Assembly (NCBI GenBank): GCA_024742285.1
Contig: JANSYR010000002.1
Location: 496,001-560,000, forward strand
Length of the DNA: 64,000 bases
Direction of reading: 5' to 3'
DNA from: a bacterium
GTDB lineage: Bacteria > Myxococcota_A > UBA9160 > UBA4427
The notes under the pieces are model-generated. The model did no database searches and was not told the origin of the DNA. It saw only the letters and a program-made list of their open reading frames with translations. A program made the position numbers and the translations under genes. Shown in pieces: positions 44,914-53,282 of the stretch; position 1 is the first letter of the stretch; each line of letters begins with the position of its first letter.

Positions 44914-46539
44914 ATGTCGACCACCGTGATTCGCGGAGGCACCGTCCTCGATGGAACCGGCGCCCCGGGCGCCCTGGCCGATGTCCTCGTTCGCGATGGA
45001 CGCATCGCCGAGATCGGGAAGGGGCTCTCCGGCGACCGCGAGCTCGACGCCAGCGGCGCGGTCGTGACGCCGGGCTTCATCGACATCCACACCCACTACG
45101 ACGCGCAGGTCTTCTGGGACCCCGCGCTCACCCCGTCCTGCTTCCACGGCGTGACGACGGTCGTCGCCGGCAACTGCGGATTCGCGGTCGGCCTCGAGAA
45201 GGTCGAGGACATGAACCCGGCGTCGCTCATGGAAGGCATCCCCTGGGACTTCGAGACCTTCCCGGAGTACCTGGCCTCGGTCGAGCGGCGGGGCACGATC
45301 CTCAACTACGCCGCCTACGTGGGCCATACGGCGCTCCGCCTCTTCCACATGGGAGACGACGCGTACGAGCGCGAGGCGACGGACGCCGAGGTGGCAGCGA
45401 TGTGCGCCTCGGTCCGGGAGGCCATGGAAGCGGGCGCCGTGGGCCTCGCCACGAGCTTCGCGCCGACCCACGTGGGCGTCGGCGGCAAGCCCATCTGCAG
45501 TCGCGTGGGCGACTTCTCCGAGTTCGAGGCGATGGCAGGGGAGCTGGGGAAGCTCGGCCGCGGCGTGATCGAGGCGACCCTCGGCGGAGACTTCGTCTTC
45601 GACAAGGTCTACGACTTCCAGCGCCGCGTGGGCGTCCCGCTCACCTACACCGCGCTCCTCGCGATCCCCGGTCTTTGGCAGCACGGCTCGAACGTCCACC
45701 GCGAGCAGCTGGCCAAGGGCGATACCGGCGTCTGGCCCCAGATCTCGGTCCGCGCGGTCACGCTCCAGCAGCAGCTGAAGTCGCCGTTCTCCTTCGACCA
45801 GGCCGACTGCTTCTCGTCCCTCTACGCCGAAGCGCCGGAGATGCGCGAGGTCCGCTACAAGGACGCCGAGTGGCGCAAGAAGGCGATCGAAGAGCTGGCG
45901 AACATGCCGCTTCCGACGCGCTGGGAGAACTTCTATCTCGCGGAGAGCGAGGTCTACGCGGACCACACCGACCGCAAGCTCGAAGACATCGCGAAGGAGC
46001 GCGGCGAGCACCCCTTCGACACGATGGTCGCGATGTCCCTCGAAGAGAACCTCGAGTCGCGCTGGCGCTACGTGCTGGCGAACGACGACGAAGAGGGCGT
46101 GGAGCACCTGCTTCAGCAGGACCAGATGGCGATCGGCCTCTCGGACGCCGGCGCGCACGTGGGGATGCTCTGCGATGCGCCGCTGCCGACCGATCTCCTG
46201 GGCAACTGGGTGCGCGAGCGCGAGGTCCTGCCCCTCGAGAAGGCGGTCCACAAGCTGACCGGCGAACCCGCCGGGATCTTCCGCTTCGAGGATCGCGGCG
46301 TGCTGCGCGAGGGCGCCCACGCCGACGTCTGCGTCTTCGACCCGAACGAGGTCGCGCCCGGCCCGATTCGCCGCGTGCAGGACTTCCCGGCCAACGCGGA
46401 CCGGCTGACGGCGGACGAGCCCTCCGGCATCCGGCACGTCCTCGTGAACGGCACGGCGATCTGCGAGGACGGGGAGTCGAAGGCCCAGGGCCTCGACGGC
46501 CGGCCGGGTCAGCGTCCGAACCAGCTCCCCTTCGCCTAG
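44914..46539 (+). CDS. N-acyl-D-amino-acid deacylase family amidohydrolase
   Basis: This 541-residue metal-dependent hydrolase starts with IRGGTVLDGTGAPG and has GFIDIHTHYDAQ (HxH zinc ligands), a Cys in the VVAGNCGF strand (the bridging ligand of D-aminoacylases), GLATSFAPTH and the late SDAGAHVGM (Asp). The C-terminal region supports an N-acyl-D-amino-acid or similar amide substrate. GGAGATCCC precedes the ATG at 44914. It lies 22 bases before the BKACE gene and is probably co-transcribed. Confidence 0.88.
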   Translation: MSTTVIRGGTVLDGTGAPGALADVLVRDGRIAEIGKGLSGDRELDASGAVVTPGFIDIHTHYDAQVFWDPALTPSCFHGVTTVVAGNCGFAVGLEKVEDMNPASLMEGIPWDFETFPEYLASVERRGTILNYAAYVGHTALRLFHMGDDAYEREATDAEVAAMCASVREAMEAGAVGLATSFAPTHVGVGGKPICSRVGDFSEFEAMAGELGKLGRGVIEATLGGDFVFDKVYDFQRRVGVPLTYTALLAIPGLWQHGSNVHREQLAKGDTGVWPQISVRAVTLQQQLKSPFSFDQADCFSSLYAEAPEMREVRYKDAEWRKKAIEELANMPLPTRWENFYLAESEVYADHTDRKLEDIAKERGEHPFDTMVAMSLEENLESRWRYVLANDDEEGVEHLLQQDQMAIGLSDAGAHVGMLCDAPLPTDLLGNWVREREVLPLEKAVHKLTGEPAGIFRFEDRGVLREGAHADVCVFDPNEVAPGPIRRVQDFPANADRLTADEPSGIRHVLVNGTAICEDGESKAQGLDGRPGQRPNQLPFA

Positions 46540-46561
46540 GGTCCGGAGGAGGGAATCCGGC

Positions 46562-47461
46562 ATGGCCACGAGCGACCCGGTGATCCTCGAGGTCGCGCTC
46601 AACGGCGCGACCCCGACCGAACGCAATCCCCACTCGCCGCAGACGCAGGAGGCGCTCGTTGCCGATGCGATCCGCTGCATCGACGCGGGGGCCGCGATCG
46701 TCCACACCCACGCGCCGGACATCACGGTCGGCGGCGAGGCGGGCGCGCGGCAGTACCTCGGCCACTTCGAGCCGGTCCACGCGCGTCATCCGGACGCGAT
46801 CCTCTATCCGACCATCGTCTTCGGCGAGACCATCGAGGAGAAGACGAGCCACGTCGAGCCGCTCAAGAAGGCGTATCCGCTTCGCATGGGGTTCGTCGAT
46901 CCCGGCTCGGTGAACCTCGTTCCGACCGATGAGACGGGCGTGCCGGCGCCCGCGGACTGGGTCTACGCGAATTCGCCGGCGGACGTCGAGAAGAAGTTCG
47001 CGCTCTGCGAGCGCCTCGGCCTCGGGCCGGGCATGGCGATCTTCGAGCCCGGCTTCCTGCGGACCGCGCTCGCCTATCACGCGGCGGGACGGATGCCCCG
47101 CGGCGCCTTCCTGCGCTTCTACTTCGGCGGGGAACGCAGCTACCGCGGCGAGGGTCCGGTCGACCTCCTCTTCGGGATGCCGCCGACGCGCGCGGGGCTC
47201 GACCTCTATCTCGACATGCTGGGGGACTGCCCCTTGCCCTGGTCGGTCGCCGTGGTCTCCGGAGATCCCTTCGACGGCGACGTCGCAAGGCATGCACTCG
47301 AGCGCGGCGGCCACCTCCGAGTGGGGCTCGAGGACTACGCCGGCCTGCGCAGCCCGAGCAACCTGAAGCTGGTAGAAGAAGCGGTCGCGCTCTGCGCGGA
47401 CGTCGGCCGGCCGGTCGCGACCCCCGCCGAAGCCGCCCGCCTGCTCGACCTGCCGGACTAG
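46562..47461 (+). CDS. BKACE-family beta-keto acid cleavage enzyme
   Basis: This 299-residue TIM-barrel protein of the 3-keto-5-aminohexanoate cleavage (DUF849) family has LEVALNG at the start, zinc ligands IVHTHAPD (HxH), PTIVFGET and HLRVGLEDYAG with the catalytic Glu. These enzymes condense a beta-keto acid with acetyl-CoA and give acetoacetate plus an acyl-CoA. It follows an amidohydrolase, so a released acid could be channelled to CoA. GGAGGAGGGAATCC precedes the ATG. Confidence 0.87.
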   Translation: MATSDPVILEVALNGATPTERNPHSPQTQEALVADAIRCIDAGAAIVHTHAPDITVGGEAGARQYLGHFEPVHARHPDAILYPTIVFGETIEEKTSHVEPLKKAYPLRMGFVDPGSVNLVPTDETGVPAPADWVYANSPADVEKKFALCERLGLGPGMAIFEPGFLRTALAYHAAGRMPRGAFLRFYFGGERSYRGEGPVDLLFGMPPTRAGLDLYLDMLGDCPLPWSVAVVSGDPFDGDVARHALERGGHLRVGLEDYAGLRSPSNLKLVEEAVALCADVGRPVATPAEAARLLDLPD

Positions 47462-47549
47462 CGCCCGTTCTCCCTCGACCTTTCGCGTCGATCAGCCGAT
47501 AGACTGCGAGCCCGCTCCAACCGCTCCCTCTTCGGAGACCCGCACGCGC

Positions 47550-48320
47550 ATGTCCACCGAGTCCGCATCCGTCCAGGGCGAAGAGGGCGGCCCCGTCGTC
47601 CACGAAGGACACGGCTGGTGGCCCTACCTGGTGCCGTACCTCGTCTTCATCCTGATGACGGAGTTCGGCCCGCGACTCGGGGAGGCCGCGCAGCCCTGGC
47701 TCCTGGCGATCAAGCCCGCCGTCGTCCTCGGCCTGGTCGTCTGGTTCCGCGCCGGGGGCGCGTACCCCGAGTGGCGGGGCGAGGGCGGACGGATCGGCCT
47801 GGTCGGCGGTGCCCTGGACATGGCCGTCGGACTCGCCCTCACGGTCGTCTGGGTCGTTCCGTACTGGCTCTTCCCGGCGATCCGTCCGGAGCCCGGGGAG
47901 GTCTTCGATCCGGCGATGGCGGGGGAGTCCTTCGTCGGCCTGATCCTGGCGCTGCGACTCTTCGGCTATGCGGTGGTGACGCCGATCTTCGAGGAGCTCT
48001 TCATTCGGAGCTTCGTCATGCGCCAGGCGGACGCGTGGGAGGTCTCGGACTTTCGCGACCTCCCGATCGCCCGCTACACGCTGCGCAGCATGATCGTCAC
48101 GGTGGTGATCTTCACCGCCGGCCACGTGCCCTGGGAGTACTGGGTCTGCGTGCCCTGGGTCTTCCTGTCGAACCTCTGGTTCTACTACCGGAAGAGCCTG
48201 TCCGCGGTGATCCTGCTCCACGGCACCACGAACGCGGCGCTGCTCGCGCTCGCGGTCTGGGGCGGCGATCTCCTGAAGAACCCGGATGGCACGCCGTTCA
48301 GCTTCTGGTTCTTCGTCTAG
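47550..48320 (+). CDS. CAAX prenyl protease-related membrane protein (PEP-CTERM associated type)
   Basis: This 256-residue membrane protein has about seven helices. It carries the CPBP/Abi glutamate pair in FEELFIRSFVMR, a later His in AGHVPWEYW and a final LLHGTTNAALL. This resembles the CAAX-protease-related proteins that co-occur with exosortase and PEP-CTERM systems (TIGR03008-like). The family probably processes membrane or sorting substrates. It is separate from the other exosortase-associated genes (22615, 52129, 53283). TAGACT (47500-47505) may be its -10. Confidence 0.8.
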   Translation: MSTESASVQGEEGGPVVHEGHGWWPYLVPYLVFILMTEFGPRLGEAAQPWLLAIKPAVVLGLVVWFRAGGAYPEWRGEGGRIGLVGGALDMAVGLALTVVWVVPYWLFPAIRPEPGEVFDPAMAGESFVGLILALRLFGYAVVTPIFEELFIRSFVMRQADAWEVSDFRDLPIARYTLRSMIVTVVIFTAGHVPWEYWVCVPWVFLSNLWFYYRKSLSAVILLHGTTNAALLALAVWGGDLLKNPDGTPFSFWFFV

Positions 48321-48351
48321 CGCGTTCGGACCGGGGCAGACGACGTCGGGA

Positions 48352-48678
48352 TCAGGCGGCGCCGCGGTGTCCCTGGCGGATCCGCTGCGCCAGCTCGGTC
48401 AGCTCGACGATCGTTTCCTGAAGCTCGTCGCCGGCGTCGTCCTCGGCTGCCGTAGCGACGCCCTTCGCGCTCACGGCCATGCCGGGATAGCCGAGACGAT
48501 CGGCCTCCGACGACAGCGTCCGCGCGAGCTCCGCGACTTCGCCGTGCTTGCCGGCGAGCTCGGCGTCCTGAATCGAGTCGATGCGCTCGGCCAGGCCGAT
48601 CACGAAGCGATCGATGTCCTCGGCCAGCTCGACGACGTCTTCCTGGGTGGACCGGATGGGCGGCTTGCGTTCGAACAT
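48352..48678 (-). CDS. small helical protein of unknown function
   Basis: The 108-residue, mostly helical, acidic protein has a hydrophobic heptad-like pattern (VVELAEDIDRFVIGLAERID, later ELQETIVELTELAQRI), so coiled-coil pairing is likely. No motif or membrane span is seen. The ATG at 48678 has only a weak ribosome site. A longer frame exists upstream but would overlap the divergent zinc-ribbon gene. Confidence 0.5.
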   Translation of the reverse strand: MFERKPPIRSTQEDVVELAEDIDRFVIGLAERIDSIQDAELAGKHGEVAELARTLSSEADRLGYPGMAVSAKGVATAAEDDAGDELQETIVELTELAQRIRQGHRGAA

Positions 48679-48779
48679 GCTGATCCGAACATCGGCGCGC
48701 TCCGGACGGAACTGGAGAGGGGCGGGGGGCGATCCCGCTCCCGGTGGCGCCTGCGCGGGGTCTGCCGCAGGCTTGCGCG

Positions 48780-49076
48780 ATGCGATGTCATGCATGCGAT
48801 GCAGAGGTCGAGCTCGCCGCAGGCGAGGCCATCGGGTTCCGCGCGGAATGCGATCGCTGCGCGGCGGACCTTCACGTCTGCCTGAACTGCGATCACCACG
48901 ACCCGGGCGCCTACAACGAGTGCCGCGAACCGAGCGCGGAACGCGTTCGAGACCGGGACCGCGCGAATCGGTGCGAGTATTTCCGATTCCGAACGACGGG
49001 AGGCACCGGGGACGGGCCCGAAGCAGAGCGTCGACGTGCGCAGCAGGCGCTGGACGCCTTGTTCGGAGACGACTAG
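48780..49076 (+). CDS. small cysteine-rich zinc-ribbon protein
   Basis: This 98-residue protein has CxxC pairs (MRCHACDAE, CDRCAADLH, LNCDHHDP) and a conserved CREPSAERV... CEYFRF pattern found in many bacterial conserved hypotheticals. It likely binds two zinc ions. Partner and function are unknown. It is divergent from the small helical protein gene. Confidence 0.8.
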   Translation: MRCHACDAEVELAAGEAIGFRAECDRCAADLHVCLNCDHHDPGAYNECREPSAERVRDRDRANRCEYFRFRTTGGTGDGPEAERRRAQQALDALFGDD

Positions 49077-49365
49077 GGCGTGCCGCCGATCCGCGGCGGC
49101 GCGTGCCCGCGCCGTGTGCTTTGGGTCTCATTCTGCACGATTGCGGGCACGATGCGCTCCGCCTGCGATCGGGTGACGACGCGAATCGACCGAACAGCAC
49201 CGGAGCTCGAAAGTACGTCACCGCGACCGCGAACCGGTCACTGACGTAGGTGCAACCCTCGCGTCACTCATCTCATCCAGCGGATCGTCTATCCTCCCCT
49301 CGGACCCGTCGTCCTGGGGCATCGCTGTTTCGTAGTCAGCCGCCCCGCCTCCGGAAGGAACCTGC
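49077..49365. other. 289-base intergenic region upstream of carbamoyltransferase
   Basis: No gene is visible. It holds an inverted repeat with 7-bp arms TACGTCA/TGACGTA (49214-49248) that may be an operator. TATCCT at 49290-49295 could be a -10 for the carbamoyltransferase gene. There is also a loose -24/-12 pair at 49122-49137 (TGG-N10-TGC type). None is proven. Confidence 0.35.
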
Positions 49366-51198
49366 GTGAACATCCTCGGCATTTCCGCGTACTACCACGA
49401 CAGCGCTGCCTGCCTCGTCCAGGACGGGACGATCGTCGCCGCGGCGCAAGAAGAGCGCTTCACGCGGAAGAAGCACGACTACCGCTTCCCGGAGAACGCG
49501 GTCGAGTTCTGCCTCGCAGAAGCCGGAATCGAGGCCTCTCAGCTCGATCTGGTGACGTTCTACGACAAGCCGCTGCTGAAGTTCGATCGGCTTCTCGAGA
49601 CGTACATCACGTACGCCCCGTCGGGATTCAAGATGTTCCTGATGGGCATGCCGCTCTGGCTGCGCCAGAAGCTGCATACCCCCCGCGAGCTCGATCGGGG
49701 ACTCAAGAAGCAGTACAAGGGTCGCTACGTCTTCACGGAGCACCACGAGTCCCACGCCGCCAGCGCCTTCTATCCGTCGCCCTTCGAGGAGGCGGCGGTG
49801 CTCACCCTGGACGGCGTCGGCGAATGGGCGACCGGCTCGATCGCGCACGGACGCGGCAACCGGCTCGACATGCTGAAGGAGATGCGGTTTCCCCACTCCC
49901 TCGGTCTGCTCTATTCGGCGTTCACCTACTTCACCGGGTTCAAGGTGAACAGCGGCGAGTACAAGCTCATGGGACTCGCTCCCTACGGCGAGCCCGTCTA
50001 CAAGGACCTGATGATCGAGAAGCTGCTCGACATCAAGGACGACGGCTCCTTCCGCATGGACATGGACTACTTCGGGTTCTGCAACTCCGACGTGATGACG
50101 AGTCCGAAGATGAACGGCCTGTTCGGGGGCCCGCCTCGAGAGGCCGAGAGCGAGATCACCCAGCGCGAGATGGACATCGCCGCCTCGATCCAGGCCGTGA
50201 CGGAAGAGGTCGTGTTGAAGATCGCGAACTACGCGCACGAGGTGACGGGTTCGCGCAATCTCACGATGGCCGGCGGCGTCGCTCTCAACTGCGTCGCCAA
50301 CGGGCGCGTTCTCCGCGAGGGCCCCTTCGACAACGTCTGGATCCAGCCTGCTTCGGGTGACGCCGGTGGGGCGCTCGGCGCCGCGCTCTTCACCTGGCAC
50401 GAGCTGCTCGACAAGCCCCGCGAAGTCGTGGCGCAGGACTCGCAGTACGGCTCGCTCCTGGGGCCCGCGTTCTCGAACGACGAGATCCGCGAGTACCTGG
50501 ATGCCGAAGAGGCCGTCTACACGTTCTACGAGGACGAAGACGACCTGGTGGATCGGATCGCGCAGCTGATCGCGACGGAGCACGTGGTGGGCCACTTCTC
50601 CGACCGGGCCGAATTCGGTCCCCGTGCGCTCGGCTCGCGATCGATCATGGGGGACGGCCGTTCGCGGGAGATGCAGGCGACGATGAACCTGAAGATCAAG
50701 TTCAGGGAGTCGTTCCGGCCCTTCGCTCCGGCGGTTCTCCGCGAGGACGTCCACGAGTACTTCGAGATGCGCCCGGACGAGAACAGTCCGTACATGCTGC
50801 TGGTCGCGCCCGTCAAGGAAGACAAGCGCCTGCCCGTCGAGGCGGCGGATCGCGCCAAGGGGCTCGACAAGCTGAAGGAGATCCGATCGGTGGTCCCGGC
50901 GATCACCCACGTCGACTATTCGGCGCGGGTGCAGACCATCGACATGCAGCACCATCCGCGCTTCTACAAGATCATCTCGAAGTTCAAGGAGAAGACGGGG
51001 AGCCCGGTCGTGATCAACACGAGCTTCAATGTTCGCGGGGAACCGATCGTGAACACGCCCGAGGACGCGATGCGCTGCTTCATGTACACGAACATGGACG
51101 CCTTGATCCTCGAGAATTTCGTCATCCTGAAGCAGGACCAGCCGAACGCGAAGGAAATCGACGTCGACGCGTATCTGGCCGAGTTCGCGCTGGACTGA
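49366..51198 (+). CDS. carbamoyltransferase (NodU/TobZ family)
   Basis: This 610-residue protein has the N-terminal metal/carbamoyl domain (GISAYYHDSAACLV; EHHESHAASAFYPS; LDGVGEW) and the ASKHA-type C-terminal region (SGEYKLMGLAPYG; HFSDRAEFGPRALGSRSIM; VVINTSFNVRGEPI). It transfers carbamoyl from carbamoyl phosphate to a hydroxyl via carbamoyl-AMP, usually of a sugar or natural product. The GTG start follows GGAAGGA. SxtJ and DUF5989 genes follow in a conserved trio. Confidence 0.94.
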   Translation: MNILGISAYYHDSAACLVQDGTIVAAAQEERFTRKKHDYRFPENAVEFCLAEAGIEASQLDLVTFYDKPLLKFDRLLETYITYAPSGFKMFLMGMPLWLRQKLHTPRELDRGLKKQYKGRYVFTEHHESHAASAFYPSPFEEAAVLTLDGVGEWATGSIAHGRGNRLDMLKEMRFPHSLGLLYSAFTYFTGFKVNSGEYKLMGLAPYGEPVYKDLMIEKLLDIKDDGSFRMDMDYFGFCNSDVMTSPKMNGLFGGPPREAESEITQREMDIAASIQAVTEEVVLKIANYAHEVTGSRNLTMAGGVALNCVANGRVLREGPFDNVWIQPASGDAGGALGAALFTWHELLDKPREVVAQDSQYGSLLGPAFSNDEIREYLDAEEAVYTFYEDEDDLVDRIAQLIATEHVVGHFSDRAEFGPRALGSRSIMGDGRSREMQATMNLKIKFRESFRPFAPAVLREDVHEYFEMRPDENSPYMLLVAPVKEDKRLPVEAADRAKGLDKLKEIRSVVPAITHVDYSARVQTIDMQHHPRFYKIISKFKEKTGSPVVINTSFNVRGEPIVNTPEDAMRCFMYTNMDALILENFVILKQDQPNAKEIDVDAYLAEFALD

Positions 51199-51224
51199 CC
51201 CTGGACTGAGAAGCGAGACGACGC

Positions 51225-51671
51225 ATGAGCAAGATGGTCGAGATCGATTGGAAGCCCGACGAGGGAACCCTGAAGCAGTTCGGGTTCATCGCACTCGTCG
51301 GGTTCTCGTTCCTCGCGGCGCTGGCCTGGTTCCAGCTGCTGATTTTCGCTGCGCTGCCGGACGACTGGCGGGAGCCGGTGTCCATGGGGCTCGGCGCGCT
51401 CGCGCTCGTTTCCCTCGTCTTCTCGCTCGTCGCGCCGAAGGCGAACCTGCCCATCTACGTCGGACTGACGGTGATCGCCTATCCGATCGGGTTCGTCCTC
51501 TCGTACCTGATCATGGGCTTTCTCTTCTTCGGGATGATCACGCCGCTCGGCCTGATCTTCCGCGTGATCGGGAAGGATCCGCTCAACCGGGCTTTCGAGC
51601 CGGAGGCTTCGACCTACTGGGCCGATCCGCGACCGCGCCGCGACAAAGAGAGCTACTTCCGCCAGTTCTAG
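51225..51671 (+). CDS. SxtJ family membrane protein
   Basis: This 148-residue protein has about three hydrophobic helices (about 18-50, 60-75, 82-108) and the ending of the SxtJ family: FRVIGKDPLNRAFEPEASTYW and KESYFRQF. SxtJ proteins are found next to carbamoyltransferases (in saxitoxin clusters and widely elsewhere) without a known reaction. It starts 26 bases after the carbamoyltransferase stop. Confidence 0.88.
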   Translation: MSKMVEIDWKPDEGTLKQFGFIALVGFSFLAALAWFQLLIFAALPDDWREPVSMGLGALALVSLVFSLVAPKANLPIYVGLTVIAYPIGFVLSYLIMGFLFFGMITPLGLIFRVIGKDPLNRAFEPEASTYWADPRPRRDKESYFRQF

Positions 51672-51738
51672 CAGGGCCCGGGCTCTGCCGGGTTCCGTCG
51701 AGATACCGCGTCGCACCGCGTCGCTGGAGGCCTTCAGG

Positions 51739-51939
51739 ATGAGTGATCAGAACAGCGACCAGGATTTCGCCGCTCAGGCGGCGGGTGACCGGACCGGCCT
51801 CGTCGGCGAGTTCACGGACTTCCTTCGCGAGAACAAGAAGTGGTGGCTGGCCCCGATCGTGATCGCGATCCTCGGCCTCGGGCTGCTCGTGCTGCTGGGC
51901 GGGACCGCCGCAGCGCCCTTCATCTACACCCTGTTCTAG
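51739..51939 (+). CDS. DUF5989 family small membrane protein
   Basis: This 66-residue protein has a cytoplasmic start and one C-terminal helix (WWLAPIVIAILGLGLLVLL) ending APFIYTLF, the hallmark of DUF5989. It is the third member of the carbamoyltransferase-SxtJ-DUF5989 trio. Its role is unknown; the trio probably works at the membrane on a surface polysaccharide or lipid-linked sugar. Confidence 0.9.
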   Translation: MSDQNSDQDFAAQAAGDRTGLVGEFTDFLRENKKWWLAPIVIAILGLGLLVLLGGTAAAPFIYTLF

Positions 51940-51968
51940 AGCGCGCCGGTCACGAACGGCCGGAGGGG

Positions 51969-51998
51969 GCTCGAGCGACGCAACGCCGTCGCTCGAGC
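51969..51998. terminator. strong hairpin between convergent genes
   Basis: A perfect 11-bp stem (GCTCGAGCGAC with GTCGCTCGAGC) has an 8-base loop between the DUF5989 gene and the convergent ATPase gene. There is no T-tract; a Rho-independent role is likely but weak. Confidence 0.55.
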
Positions 51999-52092
51999 AC
52001 GACGCCGGGCTCGTGCGCGCTTCGAAGGCCCGACCCGTGCACGGCTCGGGCTCGAAGAACGTCGCGCGGCTCGGTGGTCCGGAGCGGGCGGT

Positions 52093-52146
52093 GAGCGCGG
52101 GCTGGACGGAGCCGCCGCCGAGCGTGGGCTAGACGGAGCCGCCTGC
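52093..52146. repeat. 27-bp tandem duplication over stop codon of ATPase gene
   Basis: Two 27-base copies (52093-52119 and 52120-52146) differ at a few positions. The second covers the end of the minus-strand ATPase gene (stop at 52129-52131), so the last codons and stop were duplicated into the intergenic region. Confidence 0.7.
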
Positions 52147-52980
52147 GAGGTCGCTCGCCAGGCCGGCTGCGCGGGTCGCCCCCATCGCCTTCGCCTTCGC
52201 TTCGACGAAGTCCGCCGAGATCGGCGCGATCTGCTTCGAGTACGCCGCGAGGAGCACGCGGTCGGCCAGCAGGCTGATCAGCCGCGGGCACCCCTGCGAG
52301 AACCAGTAGAAGACGTTCTCGACACCGGGCTCGAAGATCTCCTCGTAGCGCCCCCCGGCCACGTCGATCCGGTGGGCCAGGTAGGGCTGCACCTGCTCGG
52401 GCGTCAACGGCTCCATGTGGTGCTCGACGGCGATGCGCTGTCGGAGCTGCCGGAGCTGGGGGGAAGACAGCTTGCGGATCAGCTCCGGCTGACCGGTCAG
52501 CACGATCTGCATGAGCTTCGACGTATCGGTCTCGAGGTTGGAGAGGAGGCGCACCTCTTCGAGGGTCGCGGCGTCGAGATTCTGGGCCTCGTCGATGATC
52601 AGGACCGTGTTGCGCCCCGTGCGGAGGCGCTCGAGCAGCATCCGATTGATCGCGATCAGATAGTCCGCCGTCGACTCGAAGCGACCCTCCACCCCGAACT
52701 CCGCGGCGATCAGCTTGAGCAGGTCGAGCGGGGTCAGGCCGATCGTGTTGATGATCAGGGCCGTGTCGGTGTCTCGGGGGAGCTCCCGGAGCGCGGCGCG
52801 CAGCAGCGTCGTCTTGCCCGTGCCGACCTCGCCGGTCAGGAGCAGGAAGCCCTTGTTTCGGGTGATGCCGTAGACGAGGGTCGCGAGACCCTCCTCGTGG
52901 GTGTCCGACAGCCATAGGAAGCGGGGGTCGGGCGTCAGCGAGAAGGGGAGTTCGCGCAAGCCGAAGAAGCTCTCGTACAT
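52129..52980 (-). CDS. XrtA/PEP-CTERM-associated ATPase (ExeA-like)
   Basis: This 283-residue AAA ATPase has MYESFFGLRELPFSLTPDPR at the start, Walker A GEVGTGKTT (50-58), Walker B VLIIDEAQNL and a sensor region with LSSPQLRQLRQRI. It matches the exosortase-A system ATPase group (TIGR03015-like), which sits in polysaccharide/PEP-CTERM loci. It may drive assembly or regulation of export. A longer frame upstream is open, but the family begins at this ATG. A candidate sigma-54 promoter and palindrome lie upstream. Confidence 0.85.
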   Translation of the reverse strand: MYESFFGLRELPFSLTPDPRFLWLSDTHEEGLATLVYGITRNKGFLLLTGEVGTGKTTLLRAALRELPRDTDTALIINTIGLTPLDLLKLIAAEFGVEGRFESTADYLIAINRMLLERLRTGRNTVLIIDEAQNLDAATLEEVRLLSNLETDTSKLMQIVLTGQPELIRKLSSPQLRQLRQRIAVEHHMEPLTPEQVQPYLAHRIDVAGGRYEEIFEPGVENVFYWFSQGCPRLISLLADRVLLAAYSKQIAPISADFVEAKAKAMGATRAAGLASDLAGGSV

Positions 52981-53105
52981 CTTCGCTGTGTACTCCCCAT
53001 GGTGAGCAGGCAAGCCTGGCGCCCCACCTGGCTCGACGGCCGCGAAGAGCGGCAGCCCGGCCACCCATATACCCATATCGGTAGGTCGCGCGCCCGCCTT
53101 GCGGG

Positions 53106-53120
53106 GCAAAGCCCGAACCG
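53106..53120 (-). promoter_or_regulatory. candidate sigma-54 (-24/-12) promoter
   Basis: On the minus strand CGGTTC-N5-TTGC has GG and GC separated by ten bases; TTGC matches the -12 element fully. Transcription would start near 53094, about 115 bases before the ATPase ATG. Sigma-54 control of PEP-CTERM/exosortase genes is known in other bacteria. Unproven. Confidence 0.4.
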
Positions 53121-53174
53121 GGGCCACTGAGTAGGTGCTCACGGGCACCCGGAAGGTGCCTGGGATTTCGAGGT

Positions 53175-53198
53175 TTTTCGACCAGTTACGGTCGAAAA
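53175..53198 (-). promoter_or_regulatory. palindromic activator-type site upstream of ATPase gene
   Basis: Perfect 9-bp arms TTTTCGACC and GGTCGAAAA flank AGTTAC. A second element, GTAACT (53204-53209), pairs with AGTTAC as an alternative fold. The site is centred about 90 bases upstream of the predicted start, a normal enhancer distance for a sigma-54 activator. It sits in an otherwise empty 302-base stretch (52981-53282) that also has a tandem ACCCATAT pair (53063-53078). Confidence 0.5.
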
Positions 53199-53282
53199 TG
53201 ACTGTAACTCGGCGGGGCGCGCACGCCAGCGGCAGGTCTGCGGAAGCGACGAAGCGATTTCGTCCCGGGGACCGTGGGCGTG

